Shown in pieces: positions 26,166-36,353 of a DNA stretch of 64,000 nucleotides. Position 1 is the first letter of the stretch, and each line of letters starts with the position of its first letter. A program made the translations under genes and the position numbers. This DNA is from Gemmatimonadota bacterium (lineage in GTDB: Bacteria; Gemmatimonadota; Gemmatimonadetes; Gemmatimonadales; Gemmatimonadaceae), in contig JADJRJ010000030.1 of NCBI GenBank assembly GCA_016712265.1, positions 1,240,001-1,304,000 on the forward strand. Reading direction: 5' to 3'. The notes under the pieces were generated by a model, which did not search any database, was not told where the DNA came from, and worked only from the letters and a program-made list of their open reading frames with translations.

Positions 26166-29100
26166 ATGCGCTCCATCCTCCAGGCCACTGCCCTCCTCGC
26201 CTTCGGCGCTGTCGCCGCCGGGGCACAGCTCCCCGACAGCGCCACCCGAGCCGGGCTCCGCTGGCGATCCATCGGACCGGTGAACATGGCGGGACGCATC
26301 ACCGACGTCGAAGCCGAGCCCGGCTCCTCCCGCACCTTTTACGTCGCGGGGGCGACCGGTGGCCTGTGGAAGACCGTCAACGCCGGCAACACCTTCTTCC
26401 CGCTCTGGGAGCGCGGCCCGATCGCCAGCATCGGCGACATTGCCATTGCGCCGAGTGACCCGAAGGTGATCTGGGTCGGCACCGGTGAGGAGGACTCGCG
26501 CAACTCGGTGGCGCCCGGCTGGGGCGTCTACAAGTCGGTCGACGGGGGGATCACCTGGCAGTCGGTCGGGCTCGAGAAGACCCAGCACATCGGGAAGATC
26601 ATCATCCACCCGACCGACCCGAACACGGTCTGGGTGGCGGCACTCGGCGCCCTCTGGGGCACCAACCCCGAGCGTGGGCTCTACAAAACCACGGACGGCG
26701 GACGCACCTGGAAGCAGAGCAAGTTCATCTCCGATCGCGCCGGGTTCGTGGACCTCGTCATGGACCCGCGGGATCCCAACGTGCTGTATGCCGCGAGCTG
26801 GGAACGGATCCGCAAGGCGCACTACCTCAAGTCCGGTGGACCCGGTTCGGCGCTGTGGAAGTCGACCGACGGCGGCACGACCTGGAGCGAGATCAAGGGC
26901 GGCGGCTTTCCCGCGACCACCAAGGGACGCATCGCCCTCGCCATCGCCGCGAGTCGCCCGGACGTCGTGTACGCCATGGTGGAGGCGGACAGTGTCCGCG
27001 GCGCCAAGCCGCAGATGCTGCGGAGTGGCCTCTACCGCTCGGAAGACGCCGGGAAGACCTGGACGTGGCAACACACCACGAACAACCGTCCGTTCTACTT
27101 CTCGCAAATCCGCGTCGATCCCTCCAACCACAACCGCCTCTACCGGATGGCGGTCGACTTCAACGTCTCCGAGGATGGCGGCCGTTCCTGGCGCCTGGGG
27201 ATGATGGGGATTCACGAAGACTATCACGCCATGTGGATTGACCCGGCCGACCCGTCGCATTTCATCGTTGGAGGGGACGCCGGCATCTTCCAGACCTATG
27301 ACCGCGGTGGGAGTTTCGACGCGATTAACAACATGGCCATGGGCCAGTTCTACGGCATCTCCTACGACTACCAGGTTCCCTACCGCGTGTGTGGCGGCTT
27401 GCAGGACAACGGGACGTCCTGTGGATTGAGTCGCCGGAGCAACGCCCCGCTGCAGATGACCGACTGGGTCGCCATATTCGCGGCCGATGGATTGCAGACG
27501 GCGCAAGACCCGATCAACCCGGAGTTTGTCTACTACGAGTCGCAGGGTGGGAACATCGCCCGCCGCAATGTTGCCACTGGCGAAACGGTGAACATCAAGC
27601 CGCGTACCGTCTCGCGGACGCAGTTCGGACAGGCGATCGCCCGCATCCGTGGCGACGGCTCCCGGCCACTCACGCCGGCGCAACAACAATCGATCGACTC
27701 CATCCGCACCGAGATGCGCCGCCAGCTCGCCGACCCCAATGTCGCGACGCGCTGGAACTGGAACACGCCATTCCTCCTCTCACGCCACAACCCGGACGTG
27801 TTCTACAGTGGCGCCGAGAAACTCTTCAAGAGCGTGAAGAAGGGACTGGAGCCGGTCGCCATCTCTCCCGACCTCTCCACCCGCAGCGAACACGTCATTC
27901 GGATCACCACCGGCTTTGATTCCCTCGCCAACCCGGCGGCCGACGCGACCGGGGGGATCACGCGCGACGCGACCGGGGCCGAGGAGAACGCGACCATCGT
28001 CACGATCGGCGAGAGCCCCATCCGCGCCGGCCTGCTCTACGTCGGCACCAACGACGGAAAGGTGTGGCTCACCCGGAACGACGGAGCGACGTGGGATGAC
28101 CTGTCGGGGCGCTTTCCTGGGATGCCGGCCGGCACCCATGTCAGCAAGGTGGACCCGAGCCCGCATGACAGCGCCACCGTCTTTGTGAGCTTTGACAACC
28201 ACCGGGACAACGACTTCACGCCGTACGTCTACGTTTCCACGGATTTCGGCAAGACGTTCCGCTCCCTTGCCGCCGGGATCCCCACGGATCGTCCCAACTC
28301 GGTCTACGTCGTCCGGCAGGATCCGGTGAACGCGCGACTGCTCTACATCGGGACAGAGCTTGGCGTCTACGCGTCGCTCGACGCCGGACAATCGTGGTTC
28401 CCGCTCGACACCAACCTGCCGACGGTGCCGGTCTACGACCTGCAGGTCCACCCGCGCGATCGCGAACTGATCGCCGGCACCCATGGCCGCGCCATCCAGA
28501 TCCTCGACGTGGCGCCGCTCCAGCAGATGAACACCGAGGTGCTCGCGAAGGGCGCGTTCCTCTTTGAGCCGGCGGTCGCCCTGCAGTACGGGGAATTCCC
28601 GGTGGGCTCCGAGCCACGGGCGCATCGCATGTGGCGCGGCGACCGGACCCCACCTGGTGCATCGATCACCTATCGCCTGGCACAACCGCTGCCGCAGGCA
28701 CCGCGGGTCGTCGTCGTGAATGCGCTCGGCGACACCGTGGCTCGCCTCGCGGGTCCCAATCGTGCCGGACTGAACACTGTGACGTGGAACCTCCTGTCTG
28801 GTCCGGCGGGCGGCCCTGGCGGGGGCGGGGGCGGCCGCGGTACGGCGGTCGACGGTTCCGGCATCGCCGATCCGGGATTCCCTCGTGGCTTCAATCCGCG
28901 CCCGGCCGAGTCGCGCGCAGCACCTGATAGCAGCGGGACACCCGAGGCGGTGCAGCGTCGGCTGACCTCACCGACTCCCGGTGCCGGCGGTGGCCCCGGG
29001 GGATTCGGCGGGGGTGGCGGCGGCTTCAACGCCGCGCGTCCCGTGCCGGTTGCGGCTGGTGACTATCGCCTGGTGCTGATCGGCGGCGAGACCACCTCCA

Positions 29101-29168
29101 CGCAAAGGGTGCGTGTGGTGTCGGTGGATCCGGACGAACGATCCGTCCTCGTGCCAGGCAGGCGTTGA
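26166..29168 (+). CDS. Secreted VPS10/sortilin-type BNR-repeat protein
   Basis: 1000 aa from ATG 26166, chosen because it starts a signal peptide (MRSILQATALLAFGAVAAGAQ). Two beta-propellers are made of BNR/Asp-box repeats: GLWKTVNAGNTF, GVYKSVDGGITW, GLYKTTDGGRTW, ALWKSTDGGTTW, GLYRSEDAGKTW, then VWLTRNDGATW, VYVSTDFGKTF and GVYASLDAGQSW. This is the VPS10-domain, xyloglucanase/sialidase-like fold often labelled glycosyl hydrolase; a catalytic residue cannot be assigned. The C-terminal 200 residues contain a beta-domain and two Gly-rich low-complexity linkers (about nt 28800-28850 and 28980-29030). Confidence 0.85.
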   Translation: MRSILQATALLAFGAVAAGAQLPDSATRAGLRWRSIGPVNMAGRITDVEAEPGSSRTFYVAGATGGLWKTVNAGNTFFPLWERGPIASIGDIAIAPSDPKVIWVGTGEEDSRNSVAPGWGVYKSVDGGITWQSVGLEKTQHIGKIIIHPTDPNTVWVAALGALWGTNPERGLYKTTDGGRTWKQSKFISDRAGFVDLVMDPRDPNVLYAASWERIRKAHYLKSGGPGSALWKSTDGGTTWSEIKGGGFPATTKGRIALAIAASRPDVVYAMVEADSVRGAKPQMLRSGLYRSEDAGKTWTWQHTTNNRPFYFSQIRVDPSNHNRLYRMAVDFNVSEDGGRSWRLGMMGIHEDYHAMWIDPADPSHFIVGGDAGIFQTYDRGGSFDAINNMAMGQFYGISYDYQVPYRVCGGLQDNGTSCGLSRRSNAPLQMTDWVAIFAADGLQTAQDPINPEFVYYESQGGNIARRNVATGETVNIKPRTVSRTQFGQAIARIRGDGSRPLTPAQQQSIDSIRTEMRRQLADPNVATRWNWNTPFLLSRHNPDVFYSGAEKLFKSVKKGLEPVAISPDLSTRSEHVIRITTGFDSLANPAADATGGITRDATGAEENATIVTIGESPIRAGLLYVGTNDGKVWLTRNDGATWDDLSGRFPGMPAGTHVSKVDPSPHDSATVFVSFDNHRDNDFTPYVYVSTDFGKTFRSLAAGIPTDRPNSVYVVRQDPVNARLLYIGTELGVYASLDAGQSWFPLDTNLPTVPVYDLQVHPRDRELIAGTHGRAIQILDVAPLQQMNTEVLAKGAFLFEPAVALQYGEFPVGSEPRAHRMWRGDRTPPGASITYRLAQPLPQAPRVVVVNALGDTVARLAGPNRAGLNTVTWNLLSGPAGGPGGGGGGRGTAVDGSGIADPGFPRGFNPRPAESRAAPDSSGTPEAVQRRLTSPTPGAGGGPGGFGGGGGGFNAARPVPVAAGDYRLVLIGGETTSTQRVRVVSVDPDERSVLVPGRR

Positions 29169-29207
29169 GCGCGGCAACCGCCGGCGAGGCTCCTTAAGTG
29201 CGATCCG

Positions 29208-31646
29208 TCATTCCTGGCGGATCGCGCTCAGCGTGCTCCCACGCACGGTCCGCCGCACCGGGAGCAGCGTCGCCACCGCAGCCACCCCAGCAAGCACCAG
29301 CGGGGACAACACAAATGAAACCACCGTCAGTGTGCCCACCCCGTAGAGGATCCCGCGCATCAGGACAAAGGCGCCGCCCGCGCCGAGGAGCCCCAGCACA
29401 CATCCCAGGCCGACGAACCGCATCCCCTGGCCGAACACCAGACGGGTGACCCGACCTTCCGTGGAACCCAAGGCCATGCGGATCCCGATCTCGCGCGTGC
29501 GTTGCGCGACCGCCTGCGTCATCACGCCGTAGATCCCGATGGCCGCCAGCAATAGGCCGATCACCCCAAAGAAGCCCAGCGCCCCACCGGCGATGCGGGC
29601 GGGGAGCAGGGACGTCCCCATGTGCGAGGTCAGCGTGCGCAACCCGGTCACGGGCATCTGCGCATCCAGTGCACGCACCTCGGCGCGGATGCTGGCCAAG
29701 GTCGCCACATCGGCGTCGCGATGCCGCACGACCACGCGCATCAGTGAGGACCACGCCTGGGCGTGGGAGAAGTACATGTATTCGGTCGGATCCTCACCGA
29801 GCGATCGATATTTGCCGGTCGCCACCACACCGACGACCGAGAAGTCGCGGGTCCCGCGCCGAACCGTGCGCCCAAGGGGATCCTGCCCCGGCCAGAAGCG
29901 CTCCGCAAAGCGCTGGTTCACGACCACGACCGGTACGGACACACTGTCGTCCTGGGCCGTGACCTCGCGCCCGGCGACCAGGCGAATCCCCATGGCCCGG
30001 AAGTACCCGGGCGTCACGCTCGCGTGCAGGATGTTCATCCCCTCGCCTTCGGCCGGCGTGTAGCCCGGGATCTCCACGCGTGTGTCCGAGCTCCCGATCC
30101 CCAAGGGCAATACGTCGACGAACCCGACCTCGTCCACCCCGTTCAAGGCACGGAGGCGCTCCTGCAGGGTGCGGTAGAACTGCTCCGCGCGCTGGCGGTC
30201 GTATCCCTGCAGCGCAGGTGAGAGCGTGGCGGTCGCCGCCCCATCCGGATCGAAGCCCACCGCCACGGTCGTCGCCCGCTGGACGTTGGAGACAAACATT
30301 CCAGCGCAGGTGAGCAGGACGATCGAGAGCGCCACCTGGGCGAGGATCAGGGCATCGCGCATGCGCGAACGATTGCGGCCGGACTGCAGCTCTCCCTTGA
30401 GCCCCGGGATGAGCGACGGGCGCGTCGCCTGCAAAGCCGGCAGCATCCCGACCACCACCCCCGCGACCAGCGAAACGCCCATCGTGAAGGCGATCACACG
30501 CCCACTCAGCGAGATGTCCGGCCGAACCCCGAGGTCTCCGACCGGGATCTCGATCGCATTGGCCACCGCGACCCCGCCCGCCGCAACGAGAAGCCCCGCC
30601 GCCCCCGCCACGGCCGCGAGGAGCAGGCTTTCGATCATCAGCTGTCGCACGAGGTGCCAGCGGCTCGCACCAATCGCGAGCCGCACGGCCATCTCGCGCG
30701 CCCGGTCACGAGCGCGCGCGAGGAAGAGGCTCGCAACATTCACGCAGGCCAGCAGGAGGAGCAGGAAGACCACCCCCATGAGGGCCCCTGAGATCCCCAG
30801 CTGGGCCGTTCGCATCGACGGATGTGTCCCGACGTCCGCAAGCGCAATGATGCGTGTGCCGCTCTTGCTGTAGGCCGCTGGCCAGGCCGCCGCGAGCTCG
30901 GTGTTGACGGCATCGAGACGCGTCGCAGCCTGCTCCCGCGTAACGCCCGGCCGCAGGCGCGCCACCACGTTAAGGAAGTTGCGACCACGGTTGTCGAGCG
31001 ACCCCGCGCGGTCGGCGTCGAGCACCTCCATCTGCATCAGGGGTACGTACAGCGCGGGCTCCAACATCGGGACCGTTCCGCGAAACGCGGGTGGGGCCAC
31101 GCCGACCACCTCCATCGCCTGACCATTGAGCTGGATCGTACGTCCGACAATGGACGGGTCGCCGCCAAACCGCCGACGCCAGGCGCCCTCGCCAAGCACC
31201 ACCACCGGATGGGCGCCACGCCCGCTGTCTTCCGCCGGGACGAAGAAGCGCCCGTGGGCCGGTTGCACGCCGAGGGTGGAGAAGAAGGTGGCCGAGACCA
31301 ACTGTCCGGAGAGGATCTGGGGCTGGTCGCCGTCTCCATGGTTGAACCCGGCGAAGGTCCATGCGGCCACCTGCTGGAAGACGTCCGTGGTCCGCTCCCG
31401 GACGTCCTGGAAGTGCGGGACTGAATTGGACCCCCACGGTATGCCCGGGGCCGTCCGGTAGAGTCCAACGACCCGATCCGGTGCGAAGACCCCTGGAAGC
31501 GGTCGAAGCAGTAGGGCGTCGACCGCCGCGAACACGGTGCTGTTCAGCCCGATGGCGACCGCGATGGTCAACACCACCATCGTGGTGAAGAGTGGGCGAC
31601 GGACCAAGAGCCGACCGGCGAGACGAAGGTCGTGTGCGAGGGTCAT
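29208..31646 (-). CDS. ADOP-type ABC transporter permease (MacB/FtsX family)
   Basis: 812 aa with the full double architecture: first helix (LFTTMVVLTIAVAIGLNSTVFAAV), MacB core domain (about 50-240), helices 2-4, a short linker (GELQSGRNRSRMRDALILAQVALSIVLL), a second core domain (about 460-650) and three final helices ending STLSAIRQE. The ATPase must be encoded elsewhere, as is usual for these permeases. The start overlaps the serine hydrolase stop (ATGA), so the two are co-translated. Likely exports or extrudes lipoprotein, peptide or antibiotic substrates; the substrate is unknown. The neighbouring LytTR system may regulate this operon (inference). Confidence 0.9.
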   Translation of the reverse strand: MTLAHDLRLAGRLLVRRPLFTTMVVLTIAVAIGLNSTVFAAVDALLLRPLPGVFAPDRVVGLYRTAPGIPWGSNSVPHFQDVRERTTDVFQQVAAWTFAGFNHGDGDQPQILSGQLVSATFFSTLGVQPAHGRFFVPAEDSGRGAHPVVVLGEGAWRRRFGGDPSIVGRTIQLNGQAMEVVGVAPPAFRGTVPMLEPALYVPLMQMEVLDADRAGSLDNRGRNFLNVVARLRPGVTREQAATRLDAVNTELAAAWPAAYSKSGTRIIALADVGTHPSMRTAQLGISGALMGVVFLLLLLACVNVASLFLARARDRAREMAVRLAIGASRWHLVRQLMIESLLLAAVAGAAGLLVAAGGVAVANAIEIPVGDLGVRPDISLSGRVIAFTMGVSLVAGVVVGMLPALQATRPSLIPGLKGELQSGRNRSRMRDALILAQVALSIVLLTCAGMFVSNVQRATTVAVGFDPDGAATATLSPALQGYDRQRAEQFYRTLQERLRALNGVDEVGFVDVLPLGIGSSDTRVEIPGYTPAEGEGMNILHASVTPGYFRAMGIRLVAGREVTAQDDSVSVPVVVVNQRFAERFWPGQDPLGRTVRRGTRDFSVVGVVATGKYRSLGEDPTEYMYFSHAQAWSSLMRVVVRHRDADVATLASIRAEVRALDAQMPVTGLRTLTSHMGTSLLPARIAGGALGFFGVIGLLLAAIGIYGVMTQAVAQRTREIGIRMALGSTEGRVTRLVFGQGMRFVGLGCVLGLLGAGGAFVLMRGILYGVGTLTVVSFVLSPLVLAGVAAVATLLPVRRTVRGSTLSAIRQE

Positions 31647-32866
31647 TGCGCCTGAGGGTTGGGGACTTTGGTCAGGATGCCATCGAGCCGCTGCGTGAGC
31701 GCTTGCGCCGCCATCACCGGATTCCGGTCAAAGTTGAGGGCGGTCACCACGATGACGGCCGCACGCGAGGGAAAGATGAGGATGGTCTGTCCACCCCAGC
31801 CGCTGGCGACGTACACCGGGTCCGCCGGGTCCCAAGCGCCCCGCGCGCCCCACATCCACCACTGGTAGCCGTAACGCACTGCCGTCGTGCCGACGTGCGG
31901 AGTGAGCGACGCCGTGATCCACGCCGCGGGGACGACTTGCTTGCCACCGTATCGTCCCCCGTCGCGCACGAGTTGCCCGATCCGGAGCAGGTCCAGCGGA
32001 CGGAGCGAGAGTCCACCGCCGGCGTTGGCCACGCCGTTCGCGGCATGGTGCCACGTCGGCGAGGGGATCCCAAGCGGGCCGAAGAGGCGTTCCTGCGCGA
32101 ACGAGGCAATGGGCCGACGCAACGCCAGGCCGACGACCTCGCCAAGCACGATGGTTGCACCAGTGTTGTAGGCATACCGCGTTCCCGGGATCGCGGCCAT
32201 CGGTTGCGAGAGCAGGTAGCCGATCCAATCGCCCGTGGCCAGCATGAGTCCCACCGGGTTCGTGGGGTCCGTGTAGTTCGTCGATAGCTCGTCCCACGCG
32301 ATTCCGGCCCGCATGGTCAACAGGTCCTCCACCGTGATCCGCGCGCGCATGGCATTGGCGGCGAACAACGAGTCATGCGCGCGGAGGATGGGACGAATCG
32401 GGGCACGGAGAGAGTCCAGTGCACGCGTCTCGAGGGCCAGCCCGGTCAACAGCGAAGTGATGCTCTTGGAGACAGAGTATACGGGGGCGGCGTCGCTCCG
32501 TTTCGCGCCGCGAAAATAGTACTCGACCGGGGCGTGGTCACCGACCAGAAGCAGGAAGCTGCGGATATCCCCCATCGCGCCATCGCGCATCTCGGCCACC
32601 AGCGAGTCGAGGCCGGCGCGGTGGACCTCGGGGGGCAGCGGAGAGACGACGCCATCCGTGGCGCACGCGCTCGTCGCGATGAGCGCCGCGGCGATGCTCC
32701 GCCGTCGACCGAAGCGCGGCGTGGCGATGGTCCACGCCCGAGCGACGCACTGCGGAACGCGTCCCTCTGAGACGCGCTCGCCGCGCCAAGGTTCGCCGTG
32801 AACGGACGGAGCACAATTCGACAGGGGCATGATCTCGCGCGAGGGGGAAGGACGGGTGCGACCCAC
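31643..32866 (-). CDS. Serine hydrolase of the beta-lactamase/PBP4* family
   Basis: 407 aa. GTG 32866 has an AGGA 6 bp upstream; ATG 32830 is an alternative. A likely lipobox (TSAC, C68) follows a basic stretch and short hydrophobic run, so the long N-terminus may be overcalled. Catalytic SxxK is S131-V-S-K134 (YSVSKSITSLL), the YxN motif is in RYAYNTG, and the third motif appears as GWGGQ. These class C beta-lactamase-like enzymes act as esterases, D-aminopeptidases or peptidases in the periplasm. It is the promoter-proximal gene of the permease operon. Confidence 0.85.
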   Translation of the reverse strand: MGRTRPSPSREIMPLSNCAPSVHGEPWRGERVSEGRVPQCVARAWTIATPRFGRRRSIAAALIATSACATDGVVSPLPPEVHRAGLDSLVAEMRDGAMGDIRSFLLLVGDHAPVEYYFRGAKRSDAAPVYSVSKSITSLLTGLALETRALDSLRAPIRPILRAHDSLFAANAMRARITVEDLLTMRAGIAWDELSTNYTDPTNPVGLMLATGDWIGYLLSQPMAAIPGTRYAYNTGATIVLGEVVGLALRRPIASFAQERLFGPLGIPSPTWHHAANGVANAGGGLSLRPLDLLRIGQLVRDGGRYGGKQVVPAAWITASLTPHVGTTAVRYGYQWWMWGARGAWDPADPVYVASGWGGQTILIFPSRAAVIVVTALNFDRNPVMAAQALTQRLDGILTKVPNPQAQ

Positions 32867-33022
32867 CGGATCCTACGAGGTTCATCGGCCACGGTTCTCG
32901 GACGTCGTCCCCCGGGATCGGCGATTCGTACCGCGGGGCAGCGACGGACCCCTCGCCCACCCCTGAAGGGTGCGTATCCTGCGACCCCGACACCTGTGAG
33001 TGCACGCATCGTACGTTTCCCC

Positions 33023-34132
33023 ATGACCGCGTCCCACACCCCCCTGCTTCGTATACTCGGCGCCAGCCTGGGCATGTGGGCCACCGTGCTCGTTCTACAC
33101 GTCGCGGCGGCCTACCGAGACATGCTGCGGCGCGGCACCCCCGTGGGACTGCAGGAACTCCTGGGCGCGTACCTCGTGGCGTATGTGCCATGGGTCGCCT
33201 ATACGACCCTGCTGTACCGTACCCTGGAACGTCGGACCGTCGTTCTCAGCGAGCGACGGACCGTGGTGCCCCTGTACGTGGGCAGTCTCGTGATCTTCCT
33301 CGTTCCGGAGATCTTGTGGCAGGTCGCGGCGGTAACCCTGCGCAATGCCGCAGATCCGGTGAAGGCCTTCCTTCCCGCCTTGCGTCGCTGGCCAGCAGAG
33401 TTGTGGCTTCTGGACCTGGCCCTGATGACCGGCAGCTTCATGGCGATCTACGCGATCGTGACGGTGCGCGAAGGGCGCGCGCTTCGCGCGCGTCAGCAGG
33501 CGGCCGACGCCGAACGCCTCGCCCTGCAACTGGAACTCGAGCAGCAGCGCCTGCGCGGTCTCCGCGCCCAACTCGAACCGCACTTCCTGTTTAATGCCCT
33601 GAGTGCCATCGCCGGATTGGTGCGCAGCAACGACCAGCGCGTGGCCATCGACGCCATCGGCCAGCTCAGTGCCCAACTCCGACATGCCATCACGGCGAGC
33701 CAGAAGGACTGGAGCACCATCGGTGAGGAGCTGGAGTTCGTTCGCGGGTATCTCGCCTTGCAGGCGCTGCGGTATCCCGATCGACTGCGCGTCAACCTGG
33801 ACGCACCAGCCGCGGCGGGGTCCCTCGCGTGCCCGCCCCTCCTCCTCCAGCCATTGGTCGAAAACGCGATCCGCCACGACGTCGAGTGCCACCAGGGCAT
33901 CTCGACGATCGGTGTGACCGTTTCGCCGGAAGCCGCCGGCACCACGATTACCGTCCGCAACACCAAACATCCCGGTACGCCGGCCAATCCGGGGCTTGGG
34001 CTCGGCCTCCGCGGCATTCGGGATCGACTGGCCTTGCTCTATGGGGGCGCGGCGCGCCTGGAGGCCGGGCCGGCGGACGGACATTTCGTGGTGACCCTCT
34101 TCCTTCCCCCGGCACCAGCGCATGAATCGTGA
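33023..34132 (+). CDS. LytS-type sensor histidine kinase
   Basis: 369 aa from ATG 33023. Four hydrophobic helices lie in residues 1-150, then a short coiled coil (RARQQAADAERLALQLELEQQRLR). The His_kinase domain is identified by QLEPHFLFNALSAI, with the phospho-acceptor at H187. The C-terminal HATPase_c domain has PLLLQPLVENAIRH (N box) and GLGLGLRGIRDRL (G box). It overlaps the response-regulator gene by 11 bp. No periplasmic sensor domain is visible, so the membrane helices likely sense the signal. Divergent from the hydrolase/permease operon. Confidence 0.92.
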   Translation: MTASHTPLLRILGASLGMWATVLVLHVAAAYRDMLRRGTPVGLQELLGAYLVAYVPWVAYTTLLYRTLERRTVVLSERRTVVPLYVGSLVIFLVPEILWQVAAVTLRNAADPVKAFLPALRRWPAELWLLDLALMTGSFMAIYAIVTVREGRALRARQQAADAERLALQLELEQQRLRGLRAQLEPHFLFNALSAIAGLVRSNDQRVAIDAIGQLSAQLRHAITASQKDWSTIGEELEFVRGYLALQALRYPDRLRVNLDAPAAAGSLACPPLLLQPLVENAIRHDVECHQGISTIGVTVSPEAAGTTITVRNTKHPGTPANPGLGLGLRGIRDRLALLYGGAARLEAGPADGHFVVTLFLPPAPAHES

Positions 34133-34961
34133 CGTGATCCAGGTGCTCATCGTGGACGACGAGCCACTGGCGCGCACCAACCTGCGGCATGCCCTCGCGG
34201 CGCATCCGCAGGTTCGCGTCGTCGCGGAATGTCCGGGGGTGGCGGAGGCCCGCGCGGCCCTCAACGCGAGCCCGAGCGACGCGACTCCGGGCGCGGGACG
34301 TGCGGTGGAGGCGACTGACGCCTCCGTGGACGTTGTGTTCCTCGACATTCGGATGCCGGGGGAGAGTGGATTGGTCCTGGCGCGCGAACTCGTCTCCCGC
34401 GCCGAGCCTCCGATCATTGTCTTCGTCACTGCCCACGGGGACTTTGCCATCGAGGCGTTCGAGATTCATGCCCTCGACTACCTGCTCAAGCCGGTGGAGG
34501 ACACACGGCTCACCCAAGCGGTGGCCCGCATCGAGGAGATGCTCCGCCTGCGCCAGCGGGCCGCCTATGCCATCGCGGTCCGTGACTACCTGACGGATGC
34601 ATCCGAGCCCGGCGGCGGGCAACCCACGCCGTACCTCACCCGGTTGAGCGTGCGTTCGGTTGGGCGTATCGAGTCCATCGCCGTGGACGACGTCCGATGG
34701 TTTGGTGCATCGGGCAACTACGTGGAGCTTCACCTCGCGAAGCGCGTCGTGCTGCATCGCTTGACGATCGGCGCGCTCGAACGACGGCCCGATCCTGCCG
34801 TCTTCCTGCGGGTCCATCGGAGCGCCATCGTGCGCCGCGCGGACGTTGGCGTGCTGCGCGTCACCGGCGATGGCACCTACCTCCTGCAGCTGCGCTCCGG
34901 CCCCCAGGTCCCCGTGAGCGAGCGGTACGTTGACGCTGTTCGCGCGACGATGGGGGAGTAA
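34122..34961 (+). CDS. LytTR-family response regulator
   Basis: 279 aa. The receiver domain (about 6-135) has IVDDEPLART, phospho-acceptor D75 in VVFLDIRMPG, VTAHGD and LKPVED. An inserted Ala/Gly-rich loop near residues 48-68 (SPSDATPGAGRAVEATDA) lengthens the receiver. The LytTR DNA-binding domain (about 175-275) has VDDVRWFGASGNYVELHL, FLRVHRSAIVRR and VPVSERY. It pairs with the overlapping histidine kinase gene; such pairs usually control an adjacent transporter or exported-protein operon. Confidence 0.93.
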   Translation: MNRDVIQVLIVDDEPLARTNLRHALAAHPQVRVVAECPGVAEARAALNASPSDATPGAGRAVEATDASVDVVFLDIRMPGESGLVLARELVSRAEPPIIVFVTAHGDFAIEAFEIHALDYLLKPVEDTRLTQAVARIEEMLRLRQRAAYAIAVRDYLTDASEPGGGQPTPYLTRLSVRSVGRIESIAVDDVRWFGASGNYVELHLAKRVVLHRLTIGALERRPDPAVFLRVHRSAIVRRADVGVLRVTGDGTYLLQLRSGPQVPVSERYVDAVRATMGE

Positions 34962-34978
34962 CCCATCCCGCACTACTA

Positions 34979-35539
34979 CTACGGCTCGCGGACGAATCGA
35001 TAGTAGTAGCCCAGCTCGCTCCAGCTCACGCCACCATCGTCGGAGCGATACAGCCGCTTGACGAAGGCGTCAGGACCGATTTCCCCGTCGACCTCGCGAT
35101 ACAGGTAGGTGCCCTGGTCGTCGTACCCGCCGACCCTCGATATCACGTACTGGTCGCCATCAAAGCGGCCGCTGAACTCCACACGCTGGTTGCGCCGAGC
35201 GTCCGAGTAGCGGTGCACCAGACCGCGGGCCGGATCAGCCGTGATCAGGTGCACGCCGTGAAAGCCGTCAGCCCTTGCCTCGTGGTACTCCACGAGGAGG
35301 CTCAGCCCGTCGCGCAGGTATCGCGCGCGCATGAGGGAGCGGGCGGGCTGTTCGACGAAGGCACCGCCGGCATTTCTCACGAAGTTTCGCACGGACCAAC
35401 GCCCGGTGAGGTAGACGAGTCGCCGGAGGCCCGGCGCGGCCCCTTCGCTGGCTACCGCACGATCAGCCTCCACGGCTTGCGGTCGCAATGGGGCGGCCAA
35501 GGTGCTGAGGACGAGAAGGGGCCTCACGAGTGGCCGCAT
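34979..35539 (-). CDS. Exported protein with DUF1579/lipocalin-like domain
   Basis: 186 aa from ATG 35539 (the frame is open to 35623, but the signal peptide MRPLVRPLLVLSTLAAPL begins here). Beta-rich domain: LVYLTGRWSVRNFV, GLSLLVEYHEA, KRLYRSDDGGVSWSEL. The S-x-DGG-x-x-W ending is shared with the next two plus-strand genes. Function unknown. The gene converges on the response regulator with an 18-bp gap. Confidence 0.7.
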   Translation of the reverse strand: MRPLVRPLLVLSTLAAPLRPQAVEADRAVASEGAAPGLRRLVYLTGRWSVRNFVRNAGGAFVEQPARSLMRARYLRDGLSLLVEYHEARADGFHGVHLITADPARGLVHRYSDARRNQRVEFSGRFDGDQYVISRVGGYDDQGTYLYREVDGEIGPDAFVKRLYRSDDGGVSWSELGYYYRFVREP

Positions 35540-35727
35540 GGCGCTTGAGCTCCTGATGCAAGGGACAAGCAAGATCACTCGCCTTGCGACCTGGGTGCAG
35601 GCACGGTCCCCCGCGTTCATCACGCGCGGACGGCTGCTCGTCCCATGCGAGGAACACGCACGACGCGCCGTCGTACTCGCAGACAGCGCTGCAACGCTGC
35701 GACCACCATCGTCCCTCCTTCACTCTC

Positions 35728-36234
35728 ATGCACACAAGGCCCCTTGCCTCCCTGTTCGCCGCTGCGCTGCTCGCGGCCCCGCCCGTCGCCGCGCAAGGCG
35801 CACCCGCCGGAAGGACGGAGGCTGCACGGGAACGTTTGCGCTTCATTGAGGGGAGCTATCGCGTTTCCTCCGGTGTCGCCGGAGACACAGCGACCTCGGT
35901 CTGGCGCTTTCGGCCCGTGCTGGGCGGCAAGTACTTCGAGCTCGATGAAGTGTTCCGCGTCGCCTTCCGCGTGACCGTCGGCTATGACTCCACGAGCCAG
36001 CGGTACCGCATGAGCCTGCTGGACGCCGGCACCGGCGCGTTTGATATCTACGACGGCGACTTCGATGCCAACGGCGCGCTGGTCCTGCAGAACCCCCACT
36101 TCTGGCGCGTCTCCTTCGCCCCCGCGTCAGCGGGCCTGATCTGGCGCTTCGAGCATTCCACGGACCGTGGCGCGACGTGGAAGGGCCAGCCCGCTTCGGA
36201 GATGAAGCGCATGCGCGTCGTGGAACATCCCTGA
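35728..36234 (+). CDS. Exported protein with DUF1579/lipocalin-like domain
   Basis: 168 aa from ATG 35728, which begins a signal peptide (PLASLFAAALLAAPPVAAQ). A single small beta-domain: RLRFIEGSYRVSSG, GGKYFELDEVF, GYDSTSQRYRMSLLDAGTG, DIYDGDFDANGALVLQN and STDRGATWKGQP. The C-terminal half is clearly like the C-terminal domain of the next gene's product. DUF1579-like proteins often read as lipocalin-like barrels without a known ligand. Confidence 0.72.
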   Translation: MHTRPLASLFAAALLAAPPVAAQGAPAGRTEAARERLRFIEGSYRVSSGVAGDTATSVWRFRPVLGGKYFELDEVFRVAFRVTVGYDSTSQRYRMSLLDAGTGAFDIYDGDFDANGALVLQNPHFWRVSFAPASAGLIWRFEHSTDRGATWKGQPASEMKRMRVVEHP

Positions 36235-36353
36235 CCTCCTCCCAACGTGAAGACCAACGCCCGCACCATCGCGGCGGACCTTGATCACTTCGCGCCTCAC
36301 CGTCAGGCGTCGGGCGGCTACCCTGCCTGCTCCCCTTCACCGATAGCTCGCCT

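Noticed and set aside
25950..27689. 579-codon minus-strand open frame under the VPS10/BNR gene
   Set aside because: Antisense shadow; no start context, no domain, while the plus strand carries clear BNR repeats.
28800..29035. Gly-rich GGCGGGGG tracts as a possible G-quadruplex regulatory element
   Set aside because: They lie inside the VPS10/BNR coding frame as Gly-rich linkers; nothing points to regulation.
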